Of a stretch of 64,000 nt of DNA, positions 26,787 through 35,397 are shown one piece after another. The notes beneath the pieces were generated by a model, which had not been told where the DNA came from, searched no databases, and worked only from the letters and a program-made list of their open reading frames with translations. Where the stretch lies: positions 1-64,000 of the forward strand of contig JAISTH010000011.1 of assembly GCA_031272715.1 (NCBI GenBank). Reading direction: 5' to 3'. Source of the DNA: Desulfovibrio sp. GTDB lineage: Bacteria; Desulfobacterota; Desulfovibrionia; Desulfovibrionales; Desulfovibrionaceae. Within the stretch, counting starts at the first letter, position 1, and each line of letters opens with the position of its first letter. Made by a program: the position numbers and the translations under genes.

Positions 26787-27206
26787 GTGCCGAGAGGGAA
26801 GAGCAGGGCGAAAGGACAGGCGTCGACGGGGCGTGCCGCAGGCAAGGGGAAGCCCCGGAAGCCGAATCCCCCGAACGAGCGCCGCATGCGGATGGTCCAC
26901 TCGAGCTACGCTTGGCTGGACGTCCCGCCGGGCGTGCGATGGGACGACCTCAGGCTTCGCGTGGACGCGTCCGGCGAAGTCCGGGCCAACGCCGCTCCCG
27001 CACTGCAGATCCTCGCCGCCTCCGGACAGTGGCGCCAGACCGGAGCGGTCCCGGATCCCAGGATCATTGTCGCGGTGATCGTCCTCTGGTACGAACAGCG
27101 CCGCCGTGAAGGGCTTCCCGAGGATCCCCTCGCCGAAATCCTGTGCGAACAGGCGTGGACGGCCGTGTTGGACCTGGCCCAGGAAGAGGGGGCGACCTTC
27201 CAGTGA
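26787..27206 (+). CDS. small hypothetical protein, paralogue of the next gene
   Basis: A 139-residue protein with a Lys/Arg/Gly-rich N-terminal tail (about 35 residues) and a compact domain: YAWLDVPPGVRWDDLRLRV, a short linker, an IIVAVIVLWYE helix and a C-terminal VLDLAQEEGATFQ. The domain aligns throughout with the 102-residue product of the next gene (IPPDIDFTDLRLRR, FAIVLMQWHD, IVLREAEESGVTFH). Start GTG 26787 has GGAG eight bases upstream. Function unknown. Position in front of the UmuC-type polymerase suggests a role in the same response. Confidence 0.6.
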   Translation: MPRGKSRAKGQASTGRAAGKGKPRKPNPPNERRMRMVHSSYAWLDVPPGVRWDDLRLRVDASGEVRANAAPALQILAASGQWRQTGAVPDPRIIVAVIVLWYEQRRREGLPEDPLAEILCEQAWTAVLDLAQEEGATFQ

Positions 27207-27372
27207 TGGCGGAGTCCGTGACGCGTGTCCCGTCGCGGCGAAGAATCGCGGTCGGACGGACGCCTTGCGGACGTTCCGCATAGGGACGAGGCCGTTTCAA
27301 GAGAAGACCCGTTCCACATCGGGCAAAACGGCGCCGCCGGAAACGACGCCGAGCGTTCAGGAGAGGATGCGC

Positions 27373-27681
27373 ATGAACCCGGCAAAAATCGATCTGGTGA
27401 TCCCGCCAGACATCGACTTCACCGACCTGCGCCTGAGGCGGGTTCCCGGGGGCATCGCCTTCGAGTTCGAACCCATCATGCGGGTGTGCGAGGCCTCGGG
27501 ATTCCATCCCGACCCCAATGCGGACGACACCGCCGAGGTTTTCGCCATCGTCCTCATGCAGTGGCATGACCTGCATGTCCTGCGTGGCGGTTCCCCGGAT
27601 CCCATCATCGAGGCCGAAAGCGCCAGGTTCGCCGAGATAGTGCTGCGGGAGGCCGAGGAAAGCGGCGTCACGTTCCACTGA
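27373..27681 (+). CDS. small hypothetical protein coupled to umuC
   Basis: A 102-residue protein, paralogous to the product just upstream, without the basic N-terminal tail. Start ATG 27373 lies six bases after GGAGAGG. Its stop codon overlaps the umuC start (TGATG), a sign of translational coupling. The position corresponds to that of umuD in ordinary umuDC operons, but there is no S24 peptidase motif and no Ser-Lys dyad. Function unknown. Confidence 0.65.
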   Translation: MNPAKIDLVIPPDIDFTDLRLRRVPGGIAFEFEPIMRVCEASGFHPDPNADDTAEVFAIVLMQWHDLHVLRGGSPDPIIEAESARFAEIVLREAEESGVTFH

Positions 27682-29354
27682 TGGCAGCACGCCTCTTCAT
27701 CCTCGTCGACTGCAACAATTTCTTCGCCTCCTGCGAGCGCGTCTTCCGGCCCGACCTGCGCCGGGTGCCCATAGTCGTCCTCTCCAGCAACGACGGATGC
27801 ATCGTCGCCCGCTCGAACGAGGCCAAGTCCCTTGGCCTCAAGATGGGCGAACCTGCGTTCAAGTCCAGGGATGTCCTCGCCTCCGGCGAGGTCGCCATCT
27901 TCTCCTCCAACTTCGAACTCTACTCCGACATCTCCTCCAGAGTCATGGGCACGCTGGAGACCATCGCTCCCGGGGTGCTGGACGTCTACTCCATCGACGA
28001 GGCGTTCATCCCGCTCCATGGAAGCATGCTGCCCAATGCGGACGAAATGGCCAGGGAGATCGTCTGGCGCGTGGCGAAGTGGGTGGGCATGCCGGTCTCG
28101 GTGGGCATCGGCACGACCAGGACGCTGGCGAAGCTCGCCAGCGAGACGGCGAAGGCGGAGTTGAGGGCCGGCCGCGGGGATGGCGTGTGGCGTCTCGATG
28201 CGGAATCCCCGGAAACCGCAGAATTGCTCAAGGCGACGCCCGTTGAGGAGGTGTGGGGCATCGGCCGTCGCATGGCCTACAGACTCCAGGGCATAGGCGT
28301 GCGAACCGCCCTCGACCTGCGGGATGCCGATCCGCCGGCGATCCGCAAGATGCTGTCGGTGACGGGGGCGGCGACCCAGATGGAACTGCGGGGCGTCCCC
28401 TGCCTCGACGACGGTCAGACCCCAGGCATCCGAAAATCCCTCGTCTCCTCCCGTTCCTTCGGGGAAAAGGTCGGGGACCGGGAATCCCTCGCCCAGGCCC
28501 TCGCGATGCACTGCGATCTCGCGGCGGCGCGGTTGCGCAAGGAAAGGCTCGAGGCGGGAACCATCGGCATCCACGTGCGCACGGGCCATTTCTCCGCGAA
28601 CGCCAAATGCGATCTGCGGGCCGAAACGCCTCTTCCCGAGCGCACGGCGGACACCCGCATCCTGACCCGGCACGCCCTTGCGCTGCTGGATGCCACGTAC
28701 AAGCCCGGCTACGCATACGCCAAGGCCGGCGTGGAACTCTCCGACATCGGACTTGCCGGGAAGAGGCAGCCGCGCCTCTTCGAAAAGGGCATGGACGAGG
28801 AGGAACGGCGGAAGGGCGCAATGCTCATGGCGGCCATGGACGACGTCAATCGGCGCTACGGCAGGACGACCCTCAAGCTGGGCGCCCAGGGCCCCGACAA
28901 TGCGGAATGGCGCGCGAAGCGGCAGATGCGGTCCCCCAGATACACTACCCATGCGGACGAACTGCCGGAGGTGTCGATCGACTTCGACCCGGACAAGGTC
29001 AACAGAAAGGAGAATCCTCCAAGGGCTCCGGGACCGGAGGTCGCCATTTTCGCCTTTGCCATAGTTCCGAAGAAGGAGAACGTCCTGGTCGTGGACAGAT
29101 CCCTCGAACTGCGCCACGGGGACGTCGTCGTGGCCGAGGTCGGGAACGCGTTCGTCACGAAGCGGCTCCGGCTCTGGGACGGCAAGGTCTTCCTCGAGGA
29201 CAAGGAGGGGAAGAAGCTCGAGTACGATGACGAGAGTGTCGTGGTAGGCATCGTGCTCAGGCGGATGTCCATGAAGGTCTGGGGGAAGACGGGACCGAAG
29301 GGGGAGTTGGCGGCGAAACCGGTCCGATTTGGCGTCATGGCGGACGGGCTGTGA
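27681..29354 (+). CDS. umuC: UmuC-type Y-family DNA polymerase with C-terminal UmuD-like domain
   Basis: A translesion polymerase of 557 residues. The catalytic core is complete: LVDCNNFFASCERVF (residues 8-22, first metal-binding Asp), VVLSSNDGCIVARSNEAK, and YSIDEAFI with the Asp-Glu pair (about 105-112). The little-finger domain and a UmuC C-terminal stretch (YTTHADELPEV, near 417-427) follow. UmuC normally ends there. Here about 125 further residues resemble the second half of UmuD: VLVVDRSLELRHGDVVVAEV, FVTKRLRL with Lys494 at the place of the UmuD lysine, and VVVGIVLRRM. The region with the nucleophilic Ser is not present. It could act as a built-in UmuD'-like partner. Confidence 0.88.
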   Translation: MAARLFILVDCNNFFASCERVFRPDLRRVPIVVLSSNDGCIVARSNEAKSLGLKMGEPAFKSRDVLASGEVAIFSSNFELYSDISSRVMGTLETIAPGVLDVYSIDEAFIPLHGSMLPNADEMAREIVWRVAKWVGMPVSVGIGTTRTLAKLASETAKAELRAGRGDGVWRLDAESPETAELLKATPVEEVWGIGRRMAYRLQGIGVRTALDLRDADPPAIRKMLSVTGAATQMELRGVPCLDDGQTPGIRKSLVSSRSFGEKVGDRESLAQALAMHCDLAAARLRKERLEAGTIGIHVRTGHFSANAKCDLRAETPLPERTADTRILTRHALALLDATYKPGYAYAKAGVELSDIGLAGKRQPRLFEKGMDEEERRKGAMLMAAMDDVNRRYGRTTLKLGAQGPDNAEWRAKRQMRSPRYTTHADELPEVSIDFDPDKVNRKENPPRAPGPEVAIFAFAIVPKKENVLVVDRSLELRHGDVVVAEVGNAFVTKRLRLWDGKVFLEDKEGKKLEYDDESVVVGIVLRRMSMKVWGKTGPKGELAAKPVRFGVMADGL

Positions 29355-29439
29355 TGTGTTGTTGTCAGGATGTAGGCCGCGATGTCAACGAGAAGGGATT
29401 GAACGATGTACAATGTGCCATGGTTGTTTGCAGTTTTTG

Positions 29440-29958
29440 CTATTTGCTATCGTTGACGACGCATGTCGGACATTTCAATGCAGCTTCTTTTTGCTTTAAC
29501 AATAACATGATGTCAGTAATCATGTCTTCATACGTATTAGATACTTGCAATGCCTTGCTGAAATATTCCATTGTCTTGTTGTAGTCATATTCTACAATGA
29601 TTCCGTCACCGTAAGAAGTCCCGAGTCCGATATAAGCATAGCTTATCATTGATGCTTCATCATCATTCTTTGGAGTCGAAATCTTCTTAATGCAATCATA
29701 AGCATTTTCCAAGAAGGATTCGCTTGGGTCTTTCCATGTGTCAACATATAGTCGCGCACAGGGATAATGTTTACTGTAGATGGCCTTCCCTTGTTTTAAT
29801 TGTTCTTCTGCGCTTTTGAAATCATCATGCTTAGCTGCCTTAACGGCATTCTCGTAAAATTGAGAGGCACGATGTGCATCTTCTATTTCATTACAGTAGG
29901 CATTTGTCGGCAATAGCAAAACGAGCAAGCTAATGACCGTTATGAAAAGTTGGTGCAT
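29440..29958 (-). CDS. small secreted hypothetical protein, possible TPR/SEL1-like repeats
   Basis: A 172-residue protein with a clear signal peptide (residues 1-20, hydrophobic run ITVISLLVLLLP, then AYCNE). The mature part is helical: an AAKHDDFKSAEEQLKQGKAIY segment with TPR-like spacing, and YIGLGTSYGDG...YDYNKTMEYFSKALQ, a SEL1/TPR-like repeat. Four cysteines after the signal peptide suggest export to the periplasm. The gene is AT-rich and unlike its neighbours, so probably acquired. Function unknown. Confidence 0.6.
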   Translation of the reverse strand: MHQLFITVISLLVLLLPTNAYCNEIEDAHRASQFYENAVKAAKHDDFKSAEEQLKQGKAIYSKHYPCARLYVDTWKDPSESFLENAYDCIKKISTPKNDDEASMISYAYIGLGTSYGDGIIVEYDYNKTMEYFSKALQVSNTYEDMITDIMLLLKQKEAALKCPTCVVNDSK

Positions 29959-30519
29959 GATGGAATCTCCAATTTTATACGCAATAAAAACTTATGTGTA
30001 ATAAAAGATATATATCAATAAAAGTCTCATAGGTTGAAATATATTATTTGTATGAATATTGGAGTAGTCCTTTGCAATTTGATGTGACTCATACAGCGGA
30101 GCATCAATGTCGCTGGATTCGTCTGTTTTTTTGCCTTGTCACAGAATCTTTGGGCATATGGGCCGGTGCAGTGCAAGTGCTGGCCATCCTGTGACATGTC
30201 GTCCTGCATGGCATGGGCTGCCATGTTCATGCCGCGAGATTAGCACGGGCAGGGCGAATTCACAAGATGGGGATATTCCCTCTCGCGTGCGCCCGGGAAC
30301 AGTCACCCGATCCGGTGACAGCGCCCGGAGGACGGCTGGCCCTCCGTCCAAGCCACAAGGTCGCGGATTTCGAACCCACGCCGCTCACGTCGGCCATGGG
30401 GAAGCCCATAGCCAGCCGGGACGCTGGAGTCAGGGCTCCTGGATCATTGGACGGACGTGTCTCGGGGGATTTTGCGGGGGTGCGTCCGCCTGACTGGGCG
30501 GGACCGGGAAGAGGATGCG
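29959..30519. other. stretch without a supported gene
   Basis: AT-rich to about 30110, then GC-rich. On the minus strand near 30360-30385 a short T-arm-like string (GGTTCGAAATCC) occurs, but no tRNA fold could be built around it. Nothing else seen. Confidence 0.45.
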
Positions 30520-30954
30520 TCAAGGCGTCTGGGGGAGAGGCGTGCCGCGGTTCTGATTCACGCCCTGTGCGGCCAGTTCCAGCACGCCTGCGATGAGGTG
30601 CCGCAGCTGTTCGGGGGAGATTGCCGCCTCCTTGGGGTCGATCACGATCTCGATGCCCTGCTGGATGTGGACGTGGCTGCGCACGCTGGTCTCGCCGGGC
30701 TTGGGGCGATGCAGGACGACCTGTGGCGTGTCCTCGGCCTCGATCGTTTGCCGTATGGCCTCAAGGCTCAAGCCCCCACGGGTGAGTTTCCGGATGTGCA
30801 GGAGCCGTTCCAGATGCTCGTCGGTGTAGTATGCGCCCCGGCCCTCGCCCACCGGCCTCGGCGCCAGTCCGATCTGTATGTAGTACCGGACCGTGCGCAT
30901 GGGCATGCCGGTCAGGGTGCTCAGTTCCTTCATCGAGAACGTCGTCGACTCCAT
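30520..30954 (-). CDS. MerR-family transcriptional regulator
   Basis: A 144-residue protein. The N-terminal winged helix-turn-helix is typical: FSMKELSTLTGMPMRTVRYYIQIGL (residues 6-30), then RGAYYTDEHLERLLHIRKL, the MerR wing and second helix pair. After a short linker there is a C-terminal region of about 70 residues with IEIVIDPKEAAISPEQLRHLI, no metal-binding Cys cluster. The ligand is unknown. Start ATG 30954 lies seven bases after AGGAG. It stands alone, so its target is not evident. Confidence 0.82.
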   Translation of the reverse strand: MESTTFSMKELSTLTGMPMRTVRYYIQIGLAPRPVGEGRGAYYTDEHLERLLHIRKLTRGGLSLEAIRQTIEAEDTPQVVLHRPKPGETSVRSHVHIQQGIEIVIDPKEAAISPEQLRHLIAGVLELAAQGVNQNRGTPLPQTP

Positions 30955-32243
30955 GGTGTCGCTCCTTGCGAGGCACATGTCCGGCACCGTGTCCAGGCAA
31001 CGGCACACAGTGGCGAACATGAGGGCAGGGTACAATCTTACAATCCTGCTGGCAAGTAGTACTGTCGCAATTTTTTGGCCGATCGGCCGTGGGGCGAGGT
31101 CAGGCGAGGTCTGCACAGCGCAGCCGCAGAACGAGGCGCCTGGGACAGCCGGGGCGTTTTGGGGAACGCGGGGATGGGATGTCGGCGCGGCCCGGACCAA
31201 GGATGGGCGCCAGTGCCTTGGGGCGACGTGGGCGTGCGCCAGACCGCGGGGTCGATGGATGTCAGGTTTGGGAAAGGTTCCTGGCCGGGACATGACCCCC
31301 AAGGGACATGAGGGGATCGCATGCGACCTCACGGCCGTCCCCACTGCCAGTCGCTCGTCGCTCTCGCCGGCCGTCCACGAAAGCCCCAGTGCCTCATTGC
31401 CGTGCAGCGGAAGGGCCCCCGGACAACCAATTGCAGTCCACGTCATCAGTGTTGCTTGAAGCGGCGTGGTCAGGTGGCCAGCAGCGGTCGTGCCAGCGGG
31501 TTCTTGCCCTGGATCTCCCAGTTCACCTCACCGGGCCAGTTCGCGGCCTGCTGTGGAGTAGCGATCCCGGTTGTCCGACATCCGGTCGCCAAAGTCGGAC
31601 ATCGGCCGGGTCTAGATGCTTTGGCCACATCCTGTCCGGGTGCCGTCGACCACCACGTCCGATTAGCGATGGTGGCCCAGATTCCGCGAACGGCTGACGT
31701 CCTGTGGGTCAGGCCTTCTGCCTTGGGCGGACAAGGGTACGTCAAACGTTGCGGCAGGATACTGGTCGATCGCGAGAATCGGGAGCGTCTGGCAGGCGAT
31801 GTTGGGGCGGACCGGAGCATCGCCCCAGCTTTGGCGGGCGGTGGCGAGTCAGGCTTTCATATGAGGCGTTGCGCAGTCCGAGTCTGGACCGGTGTCGTGC
31901 GTGGATTGTGCTGGTGGAGGTCTGTGCGATGCAGGTAGCCCCGTTTTTGCCAGAGTCGTTCTCAAGGATGCCTGTCGGCGTGTCGCGTGGGGTGGGGGCG
32001 GACTTGCAGCGTTCTTTGCTTGCCGGACTGACCGGGAGGCAGGGCGTCCGGCCAGATTCTGCGGCGTGGCGGCTGCGTCGGCACGCGCGGATTCTTTTGT
32101 GGCGGCAGTCCCCCTCGGCCAGGGATGCTACCGCAACCTGACGGCGTCCTTGGCGGTATGGGGGCATCCGTTGCCGATCCTCTTCGGCCAAGCTGGCGTT
32201 GATCGCCAACTCCCTGAGAAGATTCTGGGCCTGGTTGCGACTT
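30955..32243. other. long GC-rich stretch without a supported gene
   Basis: About 1.3 kb of sequence with overlapping open frames in all directions but no plausible protein. A 34-bp stretch at 31653-31686 resembles 35101-35133 at about four of five positions, which hints at a shared ancient element. The downstream end is fused to the decayed third Rpn copy. Confidence 0.45.
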
Positions 32244-32591
32244 AACCGTGGTCTGCTGGCGTAGGATCGCGTCCAAGTTTTGCTCAAAGTTACTCAACTT
32301 CGCGCATTCGTCAAAATTGATAATCCACTGCAGAAGCAGATCTGATTTTTGGATAAGACGGAGTTTCTTTTTAAGAGTTTCTGGGGTGACACGAAACTTT
32401 TTGACGGCCATAGCTAGCAGATCATCTTGAAGGATTTCTCGAAAACTTTCTTGAAAGCCTATTTGAAAATTTTCTTAAAAAACTTCTCGAAAGCCTATTT
32501 GAAAGCCTTTCTGAAAACCTTCCTCGACGCCTAGTGTGCGGCAGGCACTCGGGATGCCTTGTTGCAGTATTTTTCTGGCTTTTTCAGTCAT
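32244..32591 (-). pseudogene. decayed third copy of the Rpn C-terminal module
   Basis: Reading from ATG 32591 on the minus strand gives MTEKARKILQQGIPSACRT followed by LGVEEG, nearly identical to the start of the module in the two upstream copies, then a helical repeat region, an in-frame TAA, and in the same frame FRVTPETLKKKLRLIQK and NFEQNLDAILRQQ. It is thus a homologue broken by one nonsense codon. Past 32244 the frame runs into unrelated GC-rich sequence. Confidence 0.75.
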
Positions 32592-32751
32592 TTTGTGTCT
32601 CTCAAGCGATACAATGCATGGATTGCGATATAGTAAGTGAATAATGAAATATTTTTAATTTATGAAGCCATTTGGATTTCTCTGACAAGACGATTTTCAA
32701 GAGAATATGCTATAAGAATATGTGATAATAGATGGAATGTTTGTAACTTAT

Positions 32752-32789
32752 GAAAGCGGACGATGCCCATGCTGGCATCGTCCGCTTTC
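32752..32789 (-). terminator. terminator hairpin of the second Rpn copy
   Basis: A long stem GAAAGCGGACGATGCC with its complement, a few bases after the stop at 32797. Almost the same hairpin follows the full-length gene (33233-33270), so gene copy and terminator were duplicated together. Confidence 0.8.
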
Positions 32790-32796
32790 AAAAGAA

Positions 32797-33099
32797 CTAG
32801 GCCATGGCCTGTTGACGCAATGCTGCATCCACGTCCTGCTCGAAGTTCTTCAACTTCTTGTATTCATTAAAGTTGACCACCCATCCATTCAGTAGATCGG
32901 GTTCTTGGATAAGGCAGAGTTTTTCGCCCAAAGTTTCTGGGACGATACGAAACCGTTTGGCCATCATATCCAGCAGGGCCTTTCTCAGACCATCTTGAAG
33001 GCCTTTCTGGATGCCTTTTTCAAGACCTTCCTCCACGCCGATGGCGCGGCAGGCACTCGGAATGCCTTGCCGCAGTATTTTTCTGACTTTATCGGTCAT
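32797..33099 (-). CDS. stand-alone Rpn C-terminal domain (RpnS-like small protein)
   Basis: A 100-residue protein starting MTDKVRKILRQGIPSACR, nearly identical to the last 108 residues of the nuclease gene next to it; the main difference is one missing 8-residue helical unit (GIQKGLQK). It lacks the nuclease core. In the Rpn family a short protein made from an internal start inside rpn is known to inhibit the full-length toxic nuclease; this free copy looks like an extra inhibitor. Upstream GAGAG lies near the start, and its own terminator follows. Confidence 0.7.
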   Translation of the reverse strand: MTDKVRKILRQGIPSACRAIGVEEGLEKGIQKGLQDGLRKALLDMMAKRFRIVPETLGEKLCLIQEPDLLNGWVVNFNEYKKLKNFEQDVDAALRQQAMA

Positions 33100-33232
33100 T
33101 TAGTGTCTCTCAAGCGACACAATGCGTGAACCATGATATGGTTAATGAATATTGAAATATTTTCAGCTAGTGAAGTTATTTCAACAGGATATGTGATGAC
33201 ATGTGTTGCAGGAGGATTTTTTTATCTTACGA

Positions 33233-33270
33233 AAGCGGACGATGCCCATGCGGGCATCGTCCGCTTTCAA
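33233..33270 (-). terminator. terminator hairpin of the rpn gene
   Basis: A 16-bp stem GAAAGCGGACGATGCC with its complement. On the minus strand it is followed shortly by a T/A-rich run (GATAAAAAAATCC on that strand, so the T-run is weak). It lies directly after the stop codon at 33276. Confidence 0.7.
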
Positions 33271-33275
33271 AACAA

Positions 33276-34406
33276 CTAGGCCATGGCCTGTTGACGCAAT
33301 GCTGCATCCACGTCCTGCTCGAAGTTCTTCAACTTCTTGTATTCATTAAAGTTGACCACCCATCCATTCAGCAGATCGGGTTCTTGGATAAGGCAGAGTT
33401 TTTCGCCCAAAGTTTCTGGGACGACACGAAACCGTTTGGCCATCATATCCAGCAGGGCCTTTCTCAGACCATCCTGAAGGCCTTTCTGGATGCCTTTCTG
33501 AAGGCCTTTCTGGATGCCTTTTTCAAGACCTTCCTCTACGCCGATGGCGCGGCAGGCACTCGGAATACCTTGCCGCAGTATTTTCCTAGCTTTCTGCGTC
33601 ATGGGGATACCCCTTTTTTCAAGTTTGTTGACATTGAAATATTCAAGGATTTTGTCAATACACGAATCATTAGCTTCGTACCTGCAGAGGAATAGGAGAT
33701 AGTCCGTCAGCAAGTCTGCGAATTCGTCTAAGACTTGACCCTCAGGGAATTCGAGATATTCCTCAAGTGTTTCGATTATCAGTTCTGGCTTGGGACCCAT
33801 CGAATCAAGTTTGAGCAACACCAAGTCTATGCTATCGGGGAGTAACTCCTTAAGGCGCTGTAGGGAGACTTCAGTCAATCGGACTAAAATATATGACGGC
33901 TCATGTAGCCGTATCTCTTCCCATCCAGGAATCGTCTTGTACAAAGAGGAGATCGGGACTAATTCTTCAGACCCTGATCCAGTATGGATTACCAATTTAA
34001 CGACATGTGGTATTTCGGTCAGCGCCCCCTTGTACAACTTTTCGTGGTTGTCTATGGTTAAAATGTGATATTTTGATATTTGCCAGAGTGTTGTCTTGTC
34101 AAAGTATGATTTGAACTCCAGCAAAATATAGTGGACTTTCCCGTCACGTTTGTCATTCTTGAATCTAAATTCAAACAGTAAATCACAAGAGTGTTCACGC
34201 AAAGCGTGAGTTATCATTGTTGATGGCAATCTTCTTACGGTGTCTCAATCAATCACATCCACAAATTTTTTGGAAAGAAATTCCTTAAGGAGCGCAACAG
34301 CGCTTCTTATCCTAGAAAATCGTTTCTTACAAAATCTGTCCGAGGCTTTCAAGACGACCTTGGGAAAGATTTTTCTTAAGGGCATCTTAGTTTCAAATTC
34401 AATCAT
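33276..34406 (-). pseudogene. Rpn family recombination-promoting nuclease, interrupted by in-frame TGA
   Basis: From ATG 34406 the frame encodes SDRFCKKRFS...AVALLKEFLSKKFVDVID, then TGA (34247-34245) where family members have Trp, then DTVRRLPSTMITHALREHSC in the same frame. The rest (from Met 34229, 317 residues) holds the PD-(D/E)XK core, with Asp in HSCDLLFEF and ExK in LLEFKS, a helical middle part, and the C-terminal RpnS-like module with GIQKGLQK repeats. An internal start at 33602 with AAAGGGG upstream could yield the 108-residue module alone. Family members are toxic DNases with a role in phage defence and recombination. The nonsense codon probably removes the full-length toxin, although Met 34229 keeps the core residues. 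Confidence 0.78.
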
Positions 34407-34430
34407 GATTTGACCGTGGCCTTTCCGTCA

Positions 34431-35397
34431 TTAAATTTTTTTGAATGCTACGATGTCCTTTCAAACACGATTGCATCCTGGCTTCGTCTTCCCTTAATCA
34501 TTTTTGAGTGGGGACAACACGGATGTCCATCTTCCGGCCTCCCGGTGGCGGTGCTCATCCGGGGGCTCAAACGGTGATGGAGCCTTTCCTTCCCAGGCAG
34601 GGAAGGCCCCATGCCGAAGACCAGGGGCGTTGCCCATTCCGGAACGGTCAGGTGCGGGGCGTCCACGCCGCACAAGATCCGCCATGCAGTGGGCGGCAGT
34701 CGCCGTACCATTCCCGCCATCCAACAGGACATGGTGGACCTTCTTCCAACCTTCTCAAGCGCGATGCTACACGAGAGTCCACAGGCCGTAAACCCTCATT
34801 TTCGACGCCGTCGATGCCGGGCGGGATGAAGTCTTGTGGGCATGGGGGCGGATTTGTTCGGACGACCGGATGGCGGGGACGGGACGTGTGCCCGTTCCGC
34901 GGGACTTGATGGATCTGGACCAGTATCGTGCACGGTTGGTGCTGGTCGCGGCAGCGTTGGCCTGCTGATTGCTCTCCACAAGCCATTCTCCAAATTCAAT
35001 GGAACTTCCGGCGTCTCCTGCCCGCGGCCGCGTGCGGGTCGATTCTGGGCCGAAATGCCTGGCTCCAGAGCCATCTGCCCGTCCATGGACGTCTGGCCAG
35101 CACATCCGATTATCGATGGCGGACCAAAATCCTACAAAAATGTGGGATCCGTAGCCCCATCGATGTGGACCCGCAAACCATGGGGCTTTATCATGTGCAG
35201 CGCCCCTGCCTGACTGGCCTCCCCACATGCTATGCGAGCGTAAGGCTGGCCGATCTTCGGCATACGGCGTATTTTTATGCAGCCTGTCGGCGGCGGCGCC
35301 CGATTCCCTCCCGGGGTGCTCGCCAGAGTCCTTCCGGACCGCCGCCGTTCTCATGTCCCATGGCGGACCGTTTCGGCCCGACGGCCAGGAGGCGAGC
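34431..35397. other. stretch without a supported gene
   Basis: GC-rich after 34500 with shadow open frames only. Contains the second member (35101-35133) of the degenerate similarity to 31653-31686. The last 60 bases carry the leader of the PrpF-like gene. Confidence 0.45.

Noticed and set aside
30360..30385. T-arm-like string on the minus strand as a tRNA or tRNA remnant
   Set aside because: No pairing acceptor, D-arm or anticodon stem could be built around it.
34240..34252. In-frame TGA as a selenocysteine codon
   Set aside because: The aligned family residue is Trp, no SECIS-like hairpin directly follows, and other genes of the same patch are broken by TAA and TAG.
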